DNA of 64,000 nt from Paenibacillus faecis (GCF_008084145.1 NZ_VSDO01000004.1:1-64000); one strand, 5' to 3'; numbered from the stretch's first letter, positions 1 to 9,098 are shown. Notes: generated by a model not told the origin, from the sequence alone. Numbers and translations are program-made.

Positions 1-89
1 CCCCTTGAAGACGACGAGGTTGATAGGCCTGAGGTGGAAGTGCAGCAATGTATGGAGCTGACAGGTACTAATCGGTCGAGGGCTTATCC
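1..89 (+). rRNA. 23S rRNA, 3' end (partial)
   Basis: The first 89 bases match the conserved 3' terminus of firmicute 23S rRNA, including the GACGACGAGGTTGATAGGCC segment and the closing GTCGAGGGCTTATCC. The gene begins before the window. A small perfect hairpin (128-134 with 142-148) follows and may be a processing or weak termination signal. No 5S rRNA follows, although the usual order is 16S-23S-5S; a tRNA cluster begins 70 bases downstream. The 3' boundary is set by analogy with Bacillus and may be off by a few bases. Confidence 0.95.
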
Positions 90-159
90 AAAAACAACTA
101 AAATGCAAATTTGTTTCGTATCCAGTTTTCAAGGATTAACGCCTTGAATTTATGGCTTT

Positions 160-251
160 GGAGAGATACCCAAGTGGCTATAAGGGGACCCTCTGCTAAG
201 GGGTTAGACTGCGTAAGCGGTGCGAGGGTTCGAATCCCTCTCTCTCCGCCA
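160..251 (+). tRNA. tRNA-Ser (GCT)
   Basis: This is a long class II tRNA with an extended variable arm. The acceptor GGAGAGA (160-166) pairs with TCTCTCC (241-247), followed by discriminator G and an encoded CCA. The anticodon GCT lies in the CTGCTAA loop. It is the first gene of the cluster after 23S rRNA and is probably co-transcribed with it. Confidence 0.96.
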
Positions 252-269
252 TTTGAATAAATTTAATAT

Positions 270-346
270 GGCGGCGTAGCTCAGCTGGCTAGAGCGTACG
301 GTTCATACCCGTGAGGTCGGGGGTTCGATCCCCTCCGCCGCTACCA
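270..346 (+). tRNA. tRNA-Met (CAT), elongator type
   Basis: A 77-nt cloverleaf with anticodon CAT, acceptor GGCGGCG and encoded CCA. It matches the elongator type. It does not begin CGCGGGG as Bacillus initiator tRNA does, and it differs from the lysidine-modified tRNA-Ile form. Confidence 0.93.
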
Positions 347-353
347 TATTTCC

Positions 354-429
354 GGAGGCTTAGCTCAGCTGGGAGAGCATCTGCCTTACAAGCAGAGGGT
401 CGGGGGTTCGATCCCCTCAGCCTCCACCA
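354..429 (+). tRNA. tRNA-Val (TAC)
   Basis: A 76-nt cloverleaf. The acceptor GGAGGCT pairs with AGCCTCC, the anticodon is TAC and CCA is encoded. It starts seven bases after the end of tRNA-Met. Confidence 0.96.
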
Positions 430-451
430 TGATTGATTCACAACTTGATAT

Positions 452-527
<76 letters not shown>

Positions 528-540
528 TTTTCACCAGCGC

Positions 541-617
541 GGAGCCGTGGTGTAGAGGCCTAACATGCCTGCCTGTCACGCAGGAGACCGCGGGTTCGAA
601 TCCCGTCGGCTCCGCCA
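541..617 (+). tRNA. tRNA-Asp (GTC)
   Basis: A 77-nt cloverleaf. The acceptor GGAGCCG pairs with CGGCTCC, the anticodon is GTC and CCA is encoded. It is the last tRNA before an internal terminator-like hairpin. Confidence 0.96.
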
Positions 618-645
618 TTTATTACAACTTCTATATTTCCACAGC

Positions 646-684
646 AAAGTGGGAAAGTTACCAACTTAACCGCTTTATTTTTTT
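646..684 (+). terminator. Terminator-like hairpin inside the tRNA cluster
   Basis: AAAGTGG (646-652) pairs with CCGCTTT (670-676) through one G-U pair. An inner AAGTT/AACTT stem (655-659 with 663-667) stacks on it, and A then seven T follow. This is the form of an intrinsic terminator and splits the cluster into a Ser-Met-Val-Thr-Asp block and a Phe-Tyr-Lys block. There is almost no room for a promoter before tRNA-Phe, so some read-through seems necessary. Confidence 0.6.
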
Positions 685-697
685 GCCAATTTCATAT

Positions 698-770
<73 letters not shown>

Positions 771-782
771 CCTTTTAAGCTT

Positions 783-868
783 GGAGGCTTAGCGAAGTGG
801 CCAAACGCAGCAGACTGTAAATCTGTTCTCTTACGAGTTCGGTGGTTCGAATCCATCAGCCTCCACCA
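783..868 (+). tRNA. tRNA-Tyr (GTA)
   Basis: An 86-nt class II tRNA with a long variable arm, acceptor GGAGGCT, anticodon GTA in CTGTAAA and encoded CCA. Confidence 0.96.
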
Positions 869-874
869 GATTTT

Positions 875-947
875 GAGCCATTAGCTCAGTTGGTAGAGCA
901 CCTGACTTTTAATCAGGGTGTCGAAGGTTCGAGTCCTTCATGGCTCA
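875..947 (+). tRNA. tRNA-Lys (TTT), CCA not encoded
   Basis: The acceptor GAGCCAT pairs with ATGGCTC, the anticodon is TTT and the discriminator is A at 947. TGC follows, so CCA is not genomic. This is the last gene of the cluster; a terminator starts nine bases later. Confidence 0.94.
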
Positions 948-955
948 TGCCGAAT

Positions 956-987
956 GATCGTCAATCGAAAGATTGGCGGTCTTTTTT
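956..987 (+). terminator. Terminator of the rRNA/tRNA unit
   Basis: An 11-bp stem (956-966 with 971-981, two G-U pairs) closes a GAAA tetraloop and is followed by six T. It ends the tRNA cluster. Confidence 0.85.
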
Positions 988-992
988 ATGTT

Positions 993-1022
993 TTGAGGTC
1001 ATTTATTTTGTTGTGATACAAT
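993..1022 (+). promoter_or_regulatory. Sigma-A-like promoter for the PucR-type gene
   Basis: TTGAGG at 993-998, an 18-bp spacer and TACAAT at 1017-1022. It lies just after the tRNA terminator and about 38 bases before the start codon at 1060. Confidence 0.6.
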
Positions 1023-1059
1023 AATATAAAATCTTTAAATTGGATAGGAAAGGCACTCC

Positions 1060-2169
1060 ATGACAAATACCAACTGGCTGAAGCAACAAATAGAGCAGAT
1101 TCTCGAGGCTCCCCTCTTAATAACGGAAATGGAGCTCGGTGCGTGGAATGAAATGACGAAGACGTCGGGTCAACCCGATTCGGCTGTAGTACGGGAGGAT
1201 GGGAAGCTGCTGGGCTTATGGAAAAGCGGCACATCCACCGTCGAACTGCTTGAAGTGGAGACTGCGGCGCTTTCGGAGCGGGAACTTCGGCTGATCGAAC
1301 TATTGTTGTCATACGCACGGGATGGACGGGAGCCAAAATCTTCAGGGCATTCCAGACGAGAGGATGAAGCTCGTAGTGTGGAAATGGGGGATTGGCTCCA
1401 AAATCAAATCGACCGCGGGGACTTGGATTGTCCGGTTCCGGATAACATGGGCTTAAAATCGCGCCTGCAAGGGACGATGCTCCCTTTTTTGCTAAGCGCG
1501 GAGAGCAGTTCGGGAGGCGGTATCCAGTTCGCTAAACTGAATAAGCTGCTTCGCAGTTATTTTGGCGGGGAGATCGTGCTTCTTCCGCTTAAAGAGGATT
1601 GGCTGATCCTGGTTGATGAAGGGATTCTACAGGACTTTCGCGAGGAAAGCGAACCAGGACAGGAAGCGGAACGGGACCTGCTGGATGCGTTGTGCCAAGG
1701 GCTGTATGAACTGATTACGAATGAATGGGTTGGCGGAGGCCTTCAATTGGCTGCGGGCGATCCGTTTACCGGAGACCGGTATATGGCTGCAGTGGCGGTG
1801 TCTTTACGCGAAACCCTTCAGCTTGGCCGGGTGTTTTACGTCACGGAGCATATCTATTTTCCCTGGAAGCTTCGCTTGGAGCGGCTGATTTACAGCATTC
1901 CCGACAACCAGCGTTCGAAATTTGTAGAGGAGATCGGACGTCACTCGGAACTTTTAAAAGATGAAGAGACGAGAGCGACGCTGCAGACCTTTTTTAAAAT
2001 GGATTGCAATGTCAGTGAAACGGCGAAACGGTTATATATCCACCGTAATACGCTTTTGTATCGGATCGATAAGTTCAAACAAGAGACCGGGCTTGACGTA
2101 CGGAGCTTTCAGGACGCGGTTTTGGTCAAGCTGGGTTTGTTATTGTACAAATTGACAAAAAGGGCGTAG
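1060..2169 (+). CDS. PucR/CdaR-type helix-turn-helix transcriptional regulator
   Basis: A predicted cytoplasmic DNA-binding regulator of 369 residues. The last 60 or so residues form the PucR-family C-terminal helix-turn-helix, recognisable from NVSETAKRLYIHRNTLLYRI and the following GLDVRSFQDAVLVKLGLLL. I recognise no sensor domain in the N-terminal 300 residues, so the ligand is unknown. The start is ATG behind AGGAAAGG. It sits 122 bases upstream of the shared sugar-import ATPase gene in the same direction, which suggests a link to sugar uptake, but nothing in the sequence proves it. Known relatives respond to small metabolites such as purine breakdown products or glycerate. Confidence 0.8.
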   Translation: MTNTNWLKQQIEQILEAPLLITEMELGAWNEMTKTSGQPDSAVVREDGKLLGLWKSGTSTVELLEVETAALSERELRLIELLLSYARDGREPKSSGHSRREDEARSVEMGDWLQNQIDRGDLDCPVPDNMGLKSRLQGTMLPFLLSAESSSGGGIQFAKLNKLLRSYFGGEIVLLPLKEDWLILVDEGILQDFREESEPGQEAERDLLDALCQGLYELITNEWVGGGLQLAAGDPFTGDRYMAAVAVSLRETLQLGRVFYVTEHIYFPWKLRLERLIYSIPDNQRSKFVEEIGRHSELLKDEETRATLQTFFKMDCNVSETAKRLYIHRNTLLYRIDKFKQETGLDVRSFQDAVLVKLGLLLYKLTKRA

Positions 2170-2291
2170 GATTTTTGTGCAGTTTGTGTATAGCGCTTTC
2201 TTGCCCAGGGAGGTAAGATAGAAACATGAATTGAATTCGATTTCATTTTTGCATATCTCTTTAATATTCATTTTATTAGGAGGCTAACAAT

Positions 2292-3410
2292 ATGGCAGGC
2301 GTACGCTTAGAACACATTTACAAGAAATACCCGGGTGCTGATAAAGCAACTGTAATCGACGTTAACTTGGATATCGCGGATAAGGAGTTCCTCGTACTGG
2401 TAGGTCCATCCGGTTGCGGTAAGTCGACAACGCTTCGGATGATTGCAGGTCTGGAAGAAATCTCCGAAGGTAAATTGTACATCGGGGACCGCGTCGTGAA
2501 CGACGTAGCTCCGAAAGACCGCGATATCGCGATGGTATTCCAATCCTACGCTTTGTATCCGCATATGAACGTATACCAAAACATGGCGTTCGGTCTGAAA
2601 TTGCGCAAAGTGAAAAAGGAAGAAATCGATCAACGCGTTCGTGAGGCCGCTAAGATTCTCGATATCGAGCACTTGCTTGATCGTAAACCAAAGGCGCTTT
2701 CCGGTGGTCAGCGTCAACGGGTTGCCTTGGGCCGCGCGATCGTCCGCGATCCTCAAGTCTTCCTCATGGACGAACCGCTCTCGAACTTGGATGCCAAGCT
2801 GCGCGGTCAAATGCGCGCCGAAATCACGAAGCTGGTTAAACGTCTTGAAACGACTTGTATCTACGTAACGCATGACCAAACCGAGGCCATGACGATGGGT
2901 GACCGGATCGTCGTTATGCAAGACGGTATCATTCAACAAGCGGCTTCTCCGGAAGAACTGTACAACCAACCGCAAAATATTTTCGTTGCCGGATTCATCG
3001 GATCCCCGACGATGAACTTTATCAACGGTAAGATCGTTGAGCAAAACGGTGCCGTATACTTCCAAGCCGACAACATGAAGGTGGAAGTACCGCAAGGGAA
3101 AGCCGTAACTCTGAAAGAAAAAGGCTATGTGAACGGGAAGGAAGTCATCATGGGCGTGCGTCCGGAAGACATTCATGAAGAGCCGATTTTCCTGGAAGGT
3201 TCCCCGAACACGGTATTTAACGCTACGGTAGACGTAACCGAGAACCTCGGTCACGAAATGCTGTTATACTTGAACAGCTCCTCTCCGTTGATCGCTCGCG
3301 TAGACGGACGTTCCAATACGCGTGAAGGCGACAACGTGAAATTGGCAATCGATATGAACAAAATTCATATCTTTGATAAGGAATCCGAATTGAACGTATT
3401 CTTCTCTTAA
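2292..3410 (+). CDS. msmX: Multi-sugar ABC importer ATPase, MsmX/UgpC type
   Basis: The 372-residue nucleotide-binding subunit that powers carbohydrate ABC importers lacking their own ATPase. Walker A is GPSGCGKST (about 38-46), the signature LSGGQRQR is near 136, Walker B VFLMDEP near 157, and the D-loop and switch His follow (YVTHDQTEA). A C-terminal OB-like regulatory domain with the GVRPEDIHE motif completes the family length. AGGAGG lies 6-7 bases before ATG. Base composition is more AT-rich and codon choice more uniform than in neighbours, as in strongly expressed genes. In B. subtilis, MsmX serves several transporters. The LplBC/A-type importer at 60774-64000 has no ATPase within the window and is a likely client (inference). 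Confidence 0.93.
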   Translation: MAGVRLEHIYKKYPGADKATVIDVNLDIADKEFLVLVGPSGCGKSTTLRMIAGLEEISEGKLYIGDRVVNDVAPKDRDIAMVFQSYALYPHMNVYQNMAFGLKLRKVKKEEIDQRVREAAKILDIEHLLDRKPKALSGGQRQRVALGRAIVRDPQVFLMDEPLSNLDAKLRGQMRAEITKLVKRLETTCIYVTHDQTEAMTMGDRIVVMQDGIIQQAASPEELYNQPQNIFVAGFIGSPTMNFINGKIVEQNGAVYFQADNMKVEVPQGKAVTLKEKGYVNGKEVIMGVRPEDIHEEPIFLEGSPNTVFNATVDVTENLGHEMLLYLNSSSPLIARVDGRSNTREGDNVKLAIDMNKIHIFDKESELNVFFS

Positions 3411-3437
3411 TTGATAAGAGTTACGAACGGTACAGAG

Positions 3438-3463
3438 CCGCCCCGAATTGGGGCGGTTTTTTT
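3438..3463 (+). terminator. Terminator after msmX
   Basis: CCGCCCC (3438-3444) and GGGGCGG (3450-3456) form a perfect 7-bp stem with a GAATT loop, followed by seven T. Confidence 0.93.
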
Positions 3464-3646
3464 ATGCGGGTGCGGAGCCGCGATTGATTTACGGAGGAAT
3501 TTCCTTTACGATGAATACAATGACAGCGAGAAGTAAAAGGTTGCGGTTTTTCTTTACATATTATTGCAGGCCGACTTCGGAAAAGAGCTGACTTCTCGGA
3601 AGTTAGCTATGGACTACCGTAGGCCATTTGGGAAAGGAAGAGCAGC

Positions 3647-4588
3647 ATGGCTAAAAAAGTAAAAGTATCCGAATTGGTAAATCAATTCGGCCTGGAGGTT
3701 GTGTCCGGCGAACAGGGGCTGAAACGGTCCATTACGGTTGACGACCTCTATCGTCCGGGATTGGAGATGGCCGGTTATTTCGAATATCATCCGCCGGAGC
3801 GGGTACAGATTCTGGGGAAAACCGAGCTGGCGTTCTATGAGATGCTTCCGCTGGCGGAACGAAAGGACCGGATGGAGCGCCTTTGCAGCAGTGAGGAGAC
3901 GCCCTGCATTATCGTGACGAGATCCTGGGAGGTTCCGCAAGAGTTGGTCGACATCAGCTCGGAGAAGAATATCCCGGTATTGCGCAGCAGCATGGCGACC
4001 ACGATCCTGTCCAGCCGGATTACCAGCTTCCTGGAGCGGAAGCTGGCGCCGACCGCAACGATCCATGGGGTACTCGTGGACGTGTACGGGGTCGGCATGC
4101 TGATTACCGGCAGCAGCGGGATCGGAAAGAGCGAGACGGCGCTGGAGCTGGTCAAACGCGGCCATCGCCTCATTGCCGACGATGCGGTGGAAATCCGCCA
4201 GACGTCCGATAACCAGCTCCATGGGACAGCGCCGGAATTAATCCGGCATCTGCTGGAAATCCGCGGCGTCGGCATCATCAACGTCATGACGTTGTTCGGG
4301 GCGGGCGCCATACGAAACAATAAGCGAATCACGCTCGTGGTACGCCTGGAAGCCTGGCAGCAAGAGAAGCAATACGACCGGCTGGGCCTTGATGAGGAGA
4401 CTACGCGGATTATCGATACCGACGTACCGCTGGTAACGATCCCTGTCCGCCCGGGACGTAACTTGGCCGTCATTATTGAAGTTGCCGCCATGAACTTCCG
4501 CTTGAAGCGGATGGGTTATAACGCCGCGCTGCAGTTTACGACAAAGCTGACGGAGACGATTGCGGAAGATATGGACGATTTGGATTAG
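3647..4588 (+). CDS. hprK: HPr kinase/phosphorylase
   Basis: This bifunctional enzyme phosphorylates HPr and Crh on Ser46 in response to fructose-1,6-bisphosphate and removes the phosphate, controlling CcpA-dependent catabolite repression. At 313 residues it has normal length. Walker A GSSGIGKS is at 155-162, the catalytic-loop region RLIADDAV near 174-181, and the HprK signature around [10 protein letters not shown] near 211. The start ATG has GGAAAGGAAG upstream. It leads a tight operon with lgt (8-bp gap), ppaX and yvoF, the same order as in B. subtilis. Its partner, the Crh/HPr-like protein, is encoded at 39577. Confidence 0.96.
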   Translation: MAKKVKVSELVNQFGLEVVSGEQGLKRSITVDDLYRPGLEMAGYFEYHPPERVQILGKTELAFYEMLPLAERKDRMERLCSSEETPCIIVTRSWEVPQELVDISSEKNIPVLRSSMATTILSSRITSFLERKLAPTATIHGVLVDVYGVGMLITGSSGIGKSETALELVKRGHRLIADDAVEIRQTSDNQLHGTAPELIRHLLEIRGVGIINVMTLFGAGAIRNNKRITLVVRLEAWQQEKQYDRLGLDEETTRIIDTDVPLVTIPVRPGRNLAVIIEVAAMNFRLKRMGYNAALQFTTKLTETIAEDMDDLD

Positions 4589-4596
4589 GAGCGTGA

Positions 4597-5634
4597 ATGA
4601 TGGGCACCTTGCTATTAAACCCGATTGCTTTTTCGATCGGTGGATTGGACGTACATTGGTATGGTTTGATTTTGGGAGCCGGCGCCCTGATGGGGCTGCT
4701 GCTCGCGATCCGGGAAGGGAAGCGGTTCAACATTCCGCAGGAGTTCTTTATGGACTTGCTGCTGCTGGGCGTTCCTTCGGCCATTATCGGTGCAAGAATT
4801 TATTTCGTCGCGTTTAAGTGGGAAGACTATAAAAATAATCTGCTGGATATTTTCAAGATCTGGAACGGAGGTATCGCCATTTATGGCGCTTTAATCGGGG
4901 CCATCATTTGCGCGGTGATCTTCGTACGGAGGCGCGGCTACAACTTCTGGCGGATTGCCGACATCTGTGCGCCTGGGCTCATCATCGGCCAAATGATCGG
5001 ACGTTGGGGCAACTTTGTCAATCAGGAGGCCTATGGCGGGCCGACGACGGAAGCCTTTTTAAGGGATCATCTTCATCTCCCTTCGTTTATCGTGAATCAG
5101 ATGAACGTGGCGGGCACGTTCCATCATCCGACGTTTTTGTATGAATCGCTATGGAATCTGGTCGGCTTGCTCCTTCTCTTCGTGCTGCGGAGACAGAAGT
5201 TTTTGCGAGCTGGGGAATTGTTCTTTTCCTACTTCATCTGGTATTCCATCGGCCGTTTCTTTATCGAAGCGCTCAGAACGGACAGCCTGGCGTTCCAGGG
5301 GGCGTCCTGGCTCGCTTCTTTCATCAACGGGCTGTGGGCACCGATGACCTGGTTCGGATTTGAACAAGGGTATCTTGCTCCGACCTACGGAAACGTAAGA
5401 ATTTCGCAGTTGCTGGCCCTTTTGATTATCGCAGCCGCCATCGTGCTGATTATTGTACGTCGCAGAACGGTGAAAGACCTCCCGCGATACGGTGATCCCA
5501 TCGTATCGACCCGCAGCCGCGAGGTAGAGAGTCTGGCGTCGGCTGCGCCTTCGGAGCAATCCGCGGAGGGATTGAACACGAAAGAAGAGCACACCCCGAA
5601 CGAACCGGAGAAATCTCAGGCACCCAAGGAGTAG
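4597..5634 (+). CDS. lgt: Prolipoprotein diacylglyceryl transferase
   Basis: An integral membrane enzyme that transfers diacylglycerol from phosphatidylglycerol to the lipobox cysteine of prolipoproteins. It has several hydrophobic segments and the Lgt signature GRWGNFVNQEAYGGPT (135-150). A Tyr (IYGALIG, near 96) stands where E. coli Lgt has His103; I believe this is common in Firmicutes. A charged tail of about 60 residues rich in Glu, Ser and Pro follows the last membrane segment, making the protein (345 aa) longer than the B. subtilis form. The gene lies 8 bases after hprK. Substrates within this window would include the predicted lipoproteins at 44342 and 62740. Confidence 0.95.
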   Translation: MMGTLLLNPIAFSIGGLDVHWYGLILGAGALMGLLLAIREGKRFNIPQEFFMDLLLLGVPSAIIGARIYFVAFKWEDYKNNLLDIFKIWNGGIAIYGALIGAIICAVIFVRRRGYNFWRIADICAPGLIIGQMIGRWGNFVNQEAYGGPTTEAFLRDHLHLPSFIVNQMNVAGTFHHPTFLYESLWNLVGLLLLFVLRRQKFLRAGELFFSYFIWYSIGRFFIEALRTDSLAFQGASWLASFINGLWAPMTWFGFEQGYLAPTYGNVRISQLLALLIIAAAIVLIIVRRRTVKDLPRYGDPIVSTRSREVESLASAAPSEQSAEGLNTKEEHTPNEPEKSQAPKE

Positions 5635-5653
5635 ATAAAGGAGAAACCACCGC

Positions 5654-6310
5654 ATGATAAACACCATACTATTCGATCTTGACGGGACGATCATCGATAC
5701 TAATGATCTAATCATAAACACGTTTTTGCACGTACTGGAACAGCACTTCCCTCAGCAGAAATATACGAGAGAACAAATCATTCCCCACATGGGATTGACA
5801 CTGGAGCAGCAGATGCAGACCTTCTCCGGCAGGGAGGAGGTCACGGACCTGGTGGCGGACTACCGTACGTATAACAACCTGCATCACGATACGCTGATCC
5901 GTGAATTTCCCCGGGTCAAGGAAGTGATTGCCGAGCTGCACGAGCGCGGCATCACCATGGGGATCGTGACGACGAAAATCAAGCCTACCACGATTCGGGC
6001 ACTGGACTACTTCGGGCTAAAAGAGTATATGTCCACCATCGTCACCGTCCAGGACGTAACGCATCCCAAGCCACATCCGGAGCCGGTCTTAACCGCGCTT
6101 CGCAACCTGGGCGCCGATCCGGCCAAGACGCTGATGGTGGGCGACAGTGCCGCCGATATTCAGTCCGCGAAAGCGGCGGGCGTAAAAGCCGCCGGGGTGG
6201 CCTGGTCTCTGAAGGGCGTGGACGTGCTTCAGCAATACAATCCCGATTATATCCTCGAGGATATGACGGACCTGTACGGCGTATTGGGATGGGAGCCTGT
6301 GAACAAGTGA
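5654..6310 (+). CDS. ppaX: Pyrophosphatase PpaX (HAD family)
   Basis: A 218-residue HAD-superfamily phosphohydrolase. Motif I is FDLDGTIIDT near the N-terminus and motif IV VGDSAADIQSAKAAG near 160. In B. subtilis, PpaX hydrolyses the pyrophosphate released by HprK/P when it dephosphorylates P-Ser-HPr, and its gene lies in the same operon. The identical hprK-lgt-ppaX-yvoF order supports this assignment over a phosphoglycolate phosphatase. The stop overlaps the start of the next gene. Confidence 0.9.
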   Translation: MINTILFDLDGTIIDTNDLIINTFLHVLEQHFPQQKYTREQIIPHMGLTLEQQMQTFSGREEVTDLVADYRTYNNLHHDTLIREFPRVKEVIAELHERGITMGIVTTKIKPTTIRALDYFGLKEYMSTIVTVQDVTHPKPHPEPVLTALRNLGADPAKTLMVGDSAADIQSAKAAGVKAAGVAWSLKGVDVLQQYNPDYILEDMTDLYGVLGWEPVNK

Positions 6311-6828
6311 GGAAGGTCACGCGGTATCCGGTGGAAGGGCCGAACGCATTGTGGCAGTTATACCGGACAGTGAGCCCGTGGAAGGGCGTTAAAAACTTTA
6401 TTTTTATCCAGATTAGCCGGTATTGTCCGGTCCTCTCCTGGAAAAACTGGATCTACCGCCGCATGCTTGGCATGAAGGTAGGGGAGCATACCGCCTTCGG
6501 CCTGATGGTGATGGTGGATGTGTTTTTTCCGGAGCTGATCACGATTGGTCGGAACTCGGTTATCGGGTACAACACGACCATTCTCGCCCATGAGTACTTG
6601 ATCAAGGAGTACCGGCTGGGCGAAGTGCGGATCGGTGATGAGGTGCTCATCGGAGCGAATACAACGATCCTGCCCGGAGTTACGATCGGGGACGGAGCGG
6701 TGGTCGCCGCCGGTTCGGTGGTCCACAAAGATGTGGCCCCCGGTACGTTTGTGGGGGGAAATCCATTGCGGGTGATTGAACGCAAGAGCCCGGAAGGCGG
6801 AAGCCAAGGGAATGGCGAGGAAACCTAG
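6307..6828 (+). CDS. yvoF: Left-handed beta-helix acetyltransferase, YvoF-like
   Basis: A 173-residue acyltransferase of the hexapeptide-repeat class. Repeats such as IGDEVLIGANTTILPGVTIGDGAVVAAGSVV (in two parts, about 110-140) build the left-handed beta-helix that binds acetyl-CoA. I choose GTG at 6307, overlapping the ppaX stop as GTGA with GGGAG 11 bases upstream; an in-frame ATG at 6289 would give six more residues. The substrate is unknown. It is the last gene of the hprK operon and a strong terminator follows. Confidence 0.82.
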   Translation: MRKVTRYPVEGPNALWQLYRTVSPWKGVKNFIFIQISRYCPVLSWKNWIYRRMLGMKVGEHTAFGLMVMVDVFFPELITIGRNSVIGYNTTILAHEYLIKEYRLGEVRIGDEVLIGANTTILPGVTIGDGAVVAAGSVVHKDVAPGTFVGGNPLRVIERKSPEGGSQGNGEET

Positions 6829-6843
6829 CATGTCAAAAAGAAG

Positions 6844-6891
6844 GGGCTGTCTCCCCGGTAGATGATCTACCGGTTGGAGGCAGCCCTTTTT
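6844..6891. terminator. Terminator between convergent yvoF and the DUF4179 gene
   Basis: An outer stem GGGCTGTCTCC/GGAGGCAGCCC (6844-6854 with 6876-6886) encloses a perfect 9-bp inner stem CCGGTAGAT/ATCTACCGG (6855-6863 with 6865-6873), followed by five T on the plus strand. It can serve both converging genes. Confidence 0.85.
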
Positions 6892-6896
6892 GCGTA

Positions 6897-8288
6897 TTAT
6901 TTGAGCTTGATGCGGAATTCTATGGGTTGTTGAGTGATATGGTCAGTATAGATAGTATAGGGAAAAGTTAAAGGCTGGGAATACTCTTGCGAACTTATTG
7001 TAATCGAGCTGTCTTCTTTCGAAAAAGAGCCTTCTTGTATGCTATATTCTTTGCCGCTTTGGTCCGTGAAATTGCCCTTGAAGGAAATTGAAGACTCCGG
7101 ATTCTGCTTGGTGATCGGGTGTTGTATATGCAATTCGGTTTTATCTTTGGTGCGTTTGATTTCTTTTAGCCGCATCGGGGAGTTGGGACCGAGTGTCTGT
7201 TTTTCGGTATCGATGATCAGTTTCCCTTTTTCCGCGGTATTGCCAGTAATCCCCGTAGCCCGCAGCGTTACCTCGGAGTAATCTTTATAGTAAAGAGTAT
7301 CAAAACGTATAGCCGACAGCGAGCGGGCTTCACTACTTAACAGTTCTGATTTGCTATCGCGGGGGACTAGAAAGTATTGAAACTGATCTTTCCGGGTCTC
7401 GCCCAGGTATAATTTGGCATCCTGCAGGTCAGCTACGCCCTCCTTTTTTAGCTTCGAAGTTGCTTTAAACTCCAAGGTGGTGCTAAGCGGATTTAGGACC
7501 GCTCGGGTTAGCTTGAGTTGATGCTCCCCGATTTGTACGGTTTGATTGACGGGTACGGATTTTTCCAAGCTGGAGAACTTGTTCTCGTCTATTTGGATAG
7601 GTATTTTTAAGCTTAGCTTTTTGGAGGAAGAACCGAAGTCGAGTTCCAATTCCTCCGAAAACAACATCTGACTCGGGGTATTTTTAAATTGCAGGGTGTA
7701 ATAATAAGACTTACTCGGTTTATTTTGATCCTGAAGGCTTAGGTTAGAACCAAATGTTGAACTACCGTACTTTTCATCTAGTAAACCGCCATTTAGATTA
7801 GTGAAATTCTCCTGTATACTCCGTATCTTCCCGGTGTTATTCAAATTCTCGGCGTTCACGAAAATAATCATCGTTCGGTTATCCGCCAACACCCCGTCCA
7901 CCGTCAGACGATACCCGTCCTTTTCGGTGGCTTTATTAATGGGCTGATACAGGCCGTTTTCCGCAGCCTTTTTCATAGCCTCGGACATCATCGACAGCAC
8001 GCGCTCCGGAATGGAGGACGCTGGCGAATTCCCCATGACCGTTATTGAGCCCGGATCAGCCGGCGGCCAAAGCTGCCATCCGAACAAAACAGCCAAACCG
8101 CAGGTCAGAACACCGGCTGCGAAGGCGACACGCAGCCGCAGACCGACCTGACGTTTTCTCGCCTTGCCCAGCGCCAATCCCTGACGGATCGCCGTCTCCA
8201 GTTTCTGATCGCTGATCCGCTCTTCCGCATGGCGGACATCCTCCAACATTTGCGGCAAGTCCCACTCCTTTTTTTGATGCTCAGCCAT
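6897..8288 (-). CDS. DUF4179 membrane protein, probable anti-sigma factor
   Basis: A 463-residue predicted single-pass membrane protein. A charged N-terminal cytoplasmic region of about 45 residues leads to one membrane segment (FAAGVLTCGLAVLFGWQLW, about 55-75). A large extracytoplasmic part follows, whose first half resembles DUF4179. The ATG at 8288 overlaps the sigma gene's stop by eight bases. An upstream in-frame GTG at 8300 is less likely because GGGGAGGTGAGG fits the ATG. Translational coupling to an ECF sigma factor and the topology suggest it sequesters that sigma and senses an envelope signal (inference). No zinc anti-sigma motif (HxxxCxxC) is visible. Confidence 0.75.
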   Translation of the reverse strand: MAEHQKKEWDLPQMLEDVRHAEERISDQKLETAIRQGLALGKARKRQVGLRLRVAFAAGVLTCGLAVLFGWQLWPPADPGSITVMGNSPASSIPERVLSMMSEAMKKAAENGLYQPINKATEKDGYRLTVDGVLADNRTMIIFVNAENLNNTGKIRSIQENFTNLNGGLLDEKYGSSTFGSNLSLQDQNKPSKSYYYTLQFKNTPSQMLFSEELELDFGSSSKKLSLKIPIQIDENKFSSLEKSVPVNQTVQIGEHQLKLTRAVLNPLSTTLEFKATSKLKKEGVADLQDAKLYLGETRKDQFQYFLVPRDSKSELLSSEARSLSAIRFDTLYYKDYSEVTLRATGITGNTAEKGKLIIDTEKQTLGPNSPMRLKEIKRTKDKTELHIQHPITKQNPESSISFKGNFTDQSGKEYSIQEGSFSKEDSSITISSQEYSQPLTFPYTIYTDHITQQPIEFRIKLK

Positions 8289-8805
8289 AATACACCTCAC
8301 CTCCCCAAGTCATTTGCCCCCGAAGCTGCTTCAGTCCTTTGTGTAGCCAGGTTTTCATGGTTCCTTCCGGTTTGTCGAGAATCCGCGCTATCTCCGTAAG
8401 GGTCATGTCTTGATAATATTTTAAAGTCAACACATGCCTGTATTTCGGCTTTAGCCGCTCCAGAGCGATCTCCAGATCCAGCTTATGAACGCTGACCATT
8501 TCTCCCGAGGCCGGCAGCGTCAATGCCGTTAACGGCAGCGTGCGCTTTCTCCGCTTCTGTTCGTCGATGCACATGTGGATCAGTATGCGGATCAACCAGG
8601 GGATAAAGGCGTCCGGTTCCTTAAGCTGCCGGCATTTTAGCCAGGCTTTGCAGACCGTCTCCTGGACGGCGTCCAAAGCATCGGACTCGTTCCTCAAGTA
8701 GCTGAACGCGATGCCGTAAAGTTTTCTTTTTTGCGAGGATACCAGATAGTAAAAGGCGGTTTCATCGCCCTGGCATGCGGCAGCGGCCCATTCTCGTTCT
8801 TCCAT
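8281..8805 (-). CDS. ECF-type RNA polymerase sigma factor
   Basis: A 174-residue group 4 sigma factor with only regions 2 and 4. Region 2 is seen in AFYYLVSSQKRKLYGIAFSY and NESDALDAVQETVCKAWLK. Region 4 is seen in RLKPKYRHVLTLKYYQDMTL and ARILDKPEGTMKTWLHKGLK. ATG follows AAGGAG by about eight bases. It is co-transcribed and overlapping with the putative anti-sigma gene, and a candidate autoregulatory ECF promoter lies 89-115 bases upstream. The regulon cannot be read from the window; SigV/SigM-like envelope-stress factors are the nearest recognisable type. Confidence 0.92.
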   Translation of the reverse strand: MEEREWAAAACQGDETAFYYLVSSQKRKLYGIAFSYLRNESDALDAVQETVCKAWLKCRQLKEPDAFIPWLIRILIHMCIDEQKRRKRTLPLTALTLPASGEMVSVHKLDLEIALERLKPKYRHVLTLKYYQDMTLTEIARILDKPEGTMKTWLHKGLKQLRGQMTWGGEVYYG

Positions 8806-8893
8806 GCCTGCGGGCTCCTTCCCGTAAGTAAATAATAATACAGCTCAAGCTCAGGGAATTTACCGGCCGGTAATTGTCATCCCTAACTATAAA

Positions 8894-8920
8894 GACGCCT
8901 GGTACTCCAGAACGGTTTTA
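8894..8920 (-). promoter_or_regulatory. Candidate ECF sigma (autoregulatory) promoter
   Basis: On the minus strand TAAAAC (-35, 8915-8920) is followed by 17 bases and CGTC (-10, 8894-8897). This resembles the AAC...CGT pattern of ECF sigma promoters and lies upstream of the sigma/anti-sigma pair. Confidence 0.5.
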
Positions 8921-9098
8921 CTTAAATAGATTTCCTTATTTGGGGATCAAAGGTATGATGGAAGAGAGCAATCTGGCAAAATTGCGGAAGCGGGGCTGTT
9001 TTCAGGTTCAATTCAGCTTGAAAGGGTAACTTAATGATATTCACTTATGTCTTTTCGTGCGTTCGGCGCGAAGTGGAGAAGGTCATATCAGGAAACCT

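Noticed and set aside
2188..2202. cre-like sequence upstream of msmX (TATAGCGCTTTCTT), and another near 59594-59607
   Set aside because: The central AGCGCT is present, but the conserved outer TG and CA positions do not match the CcpA site.
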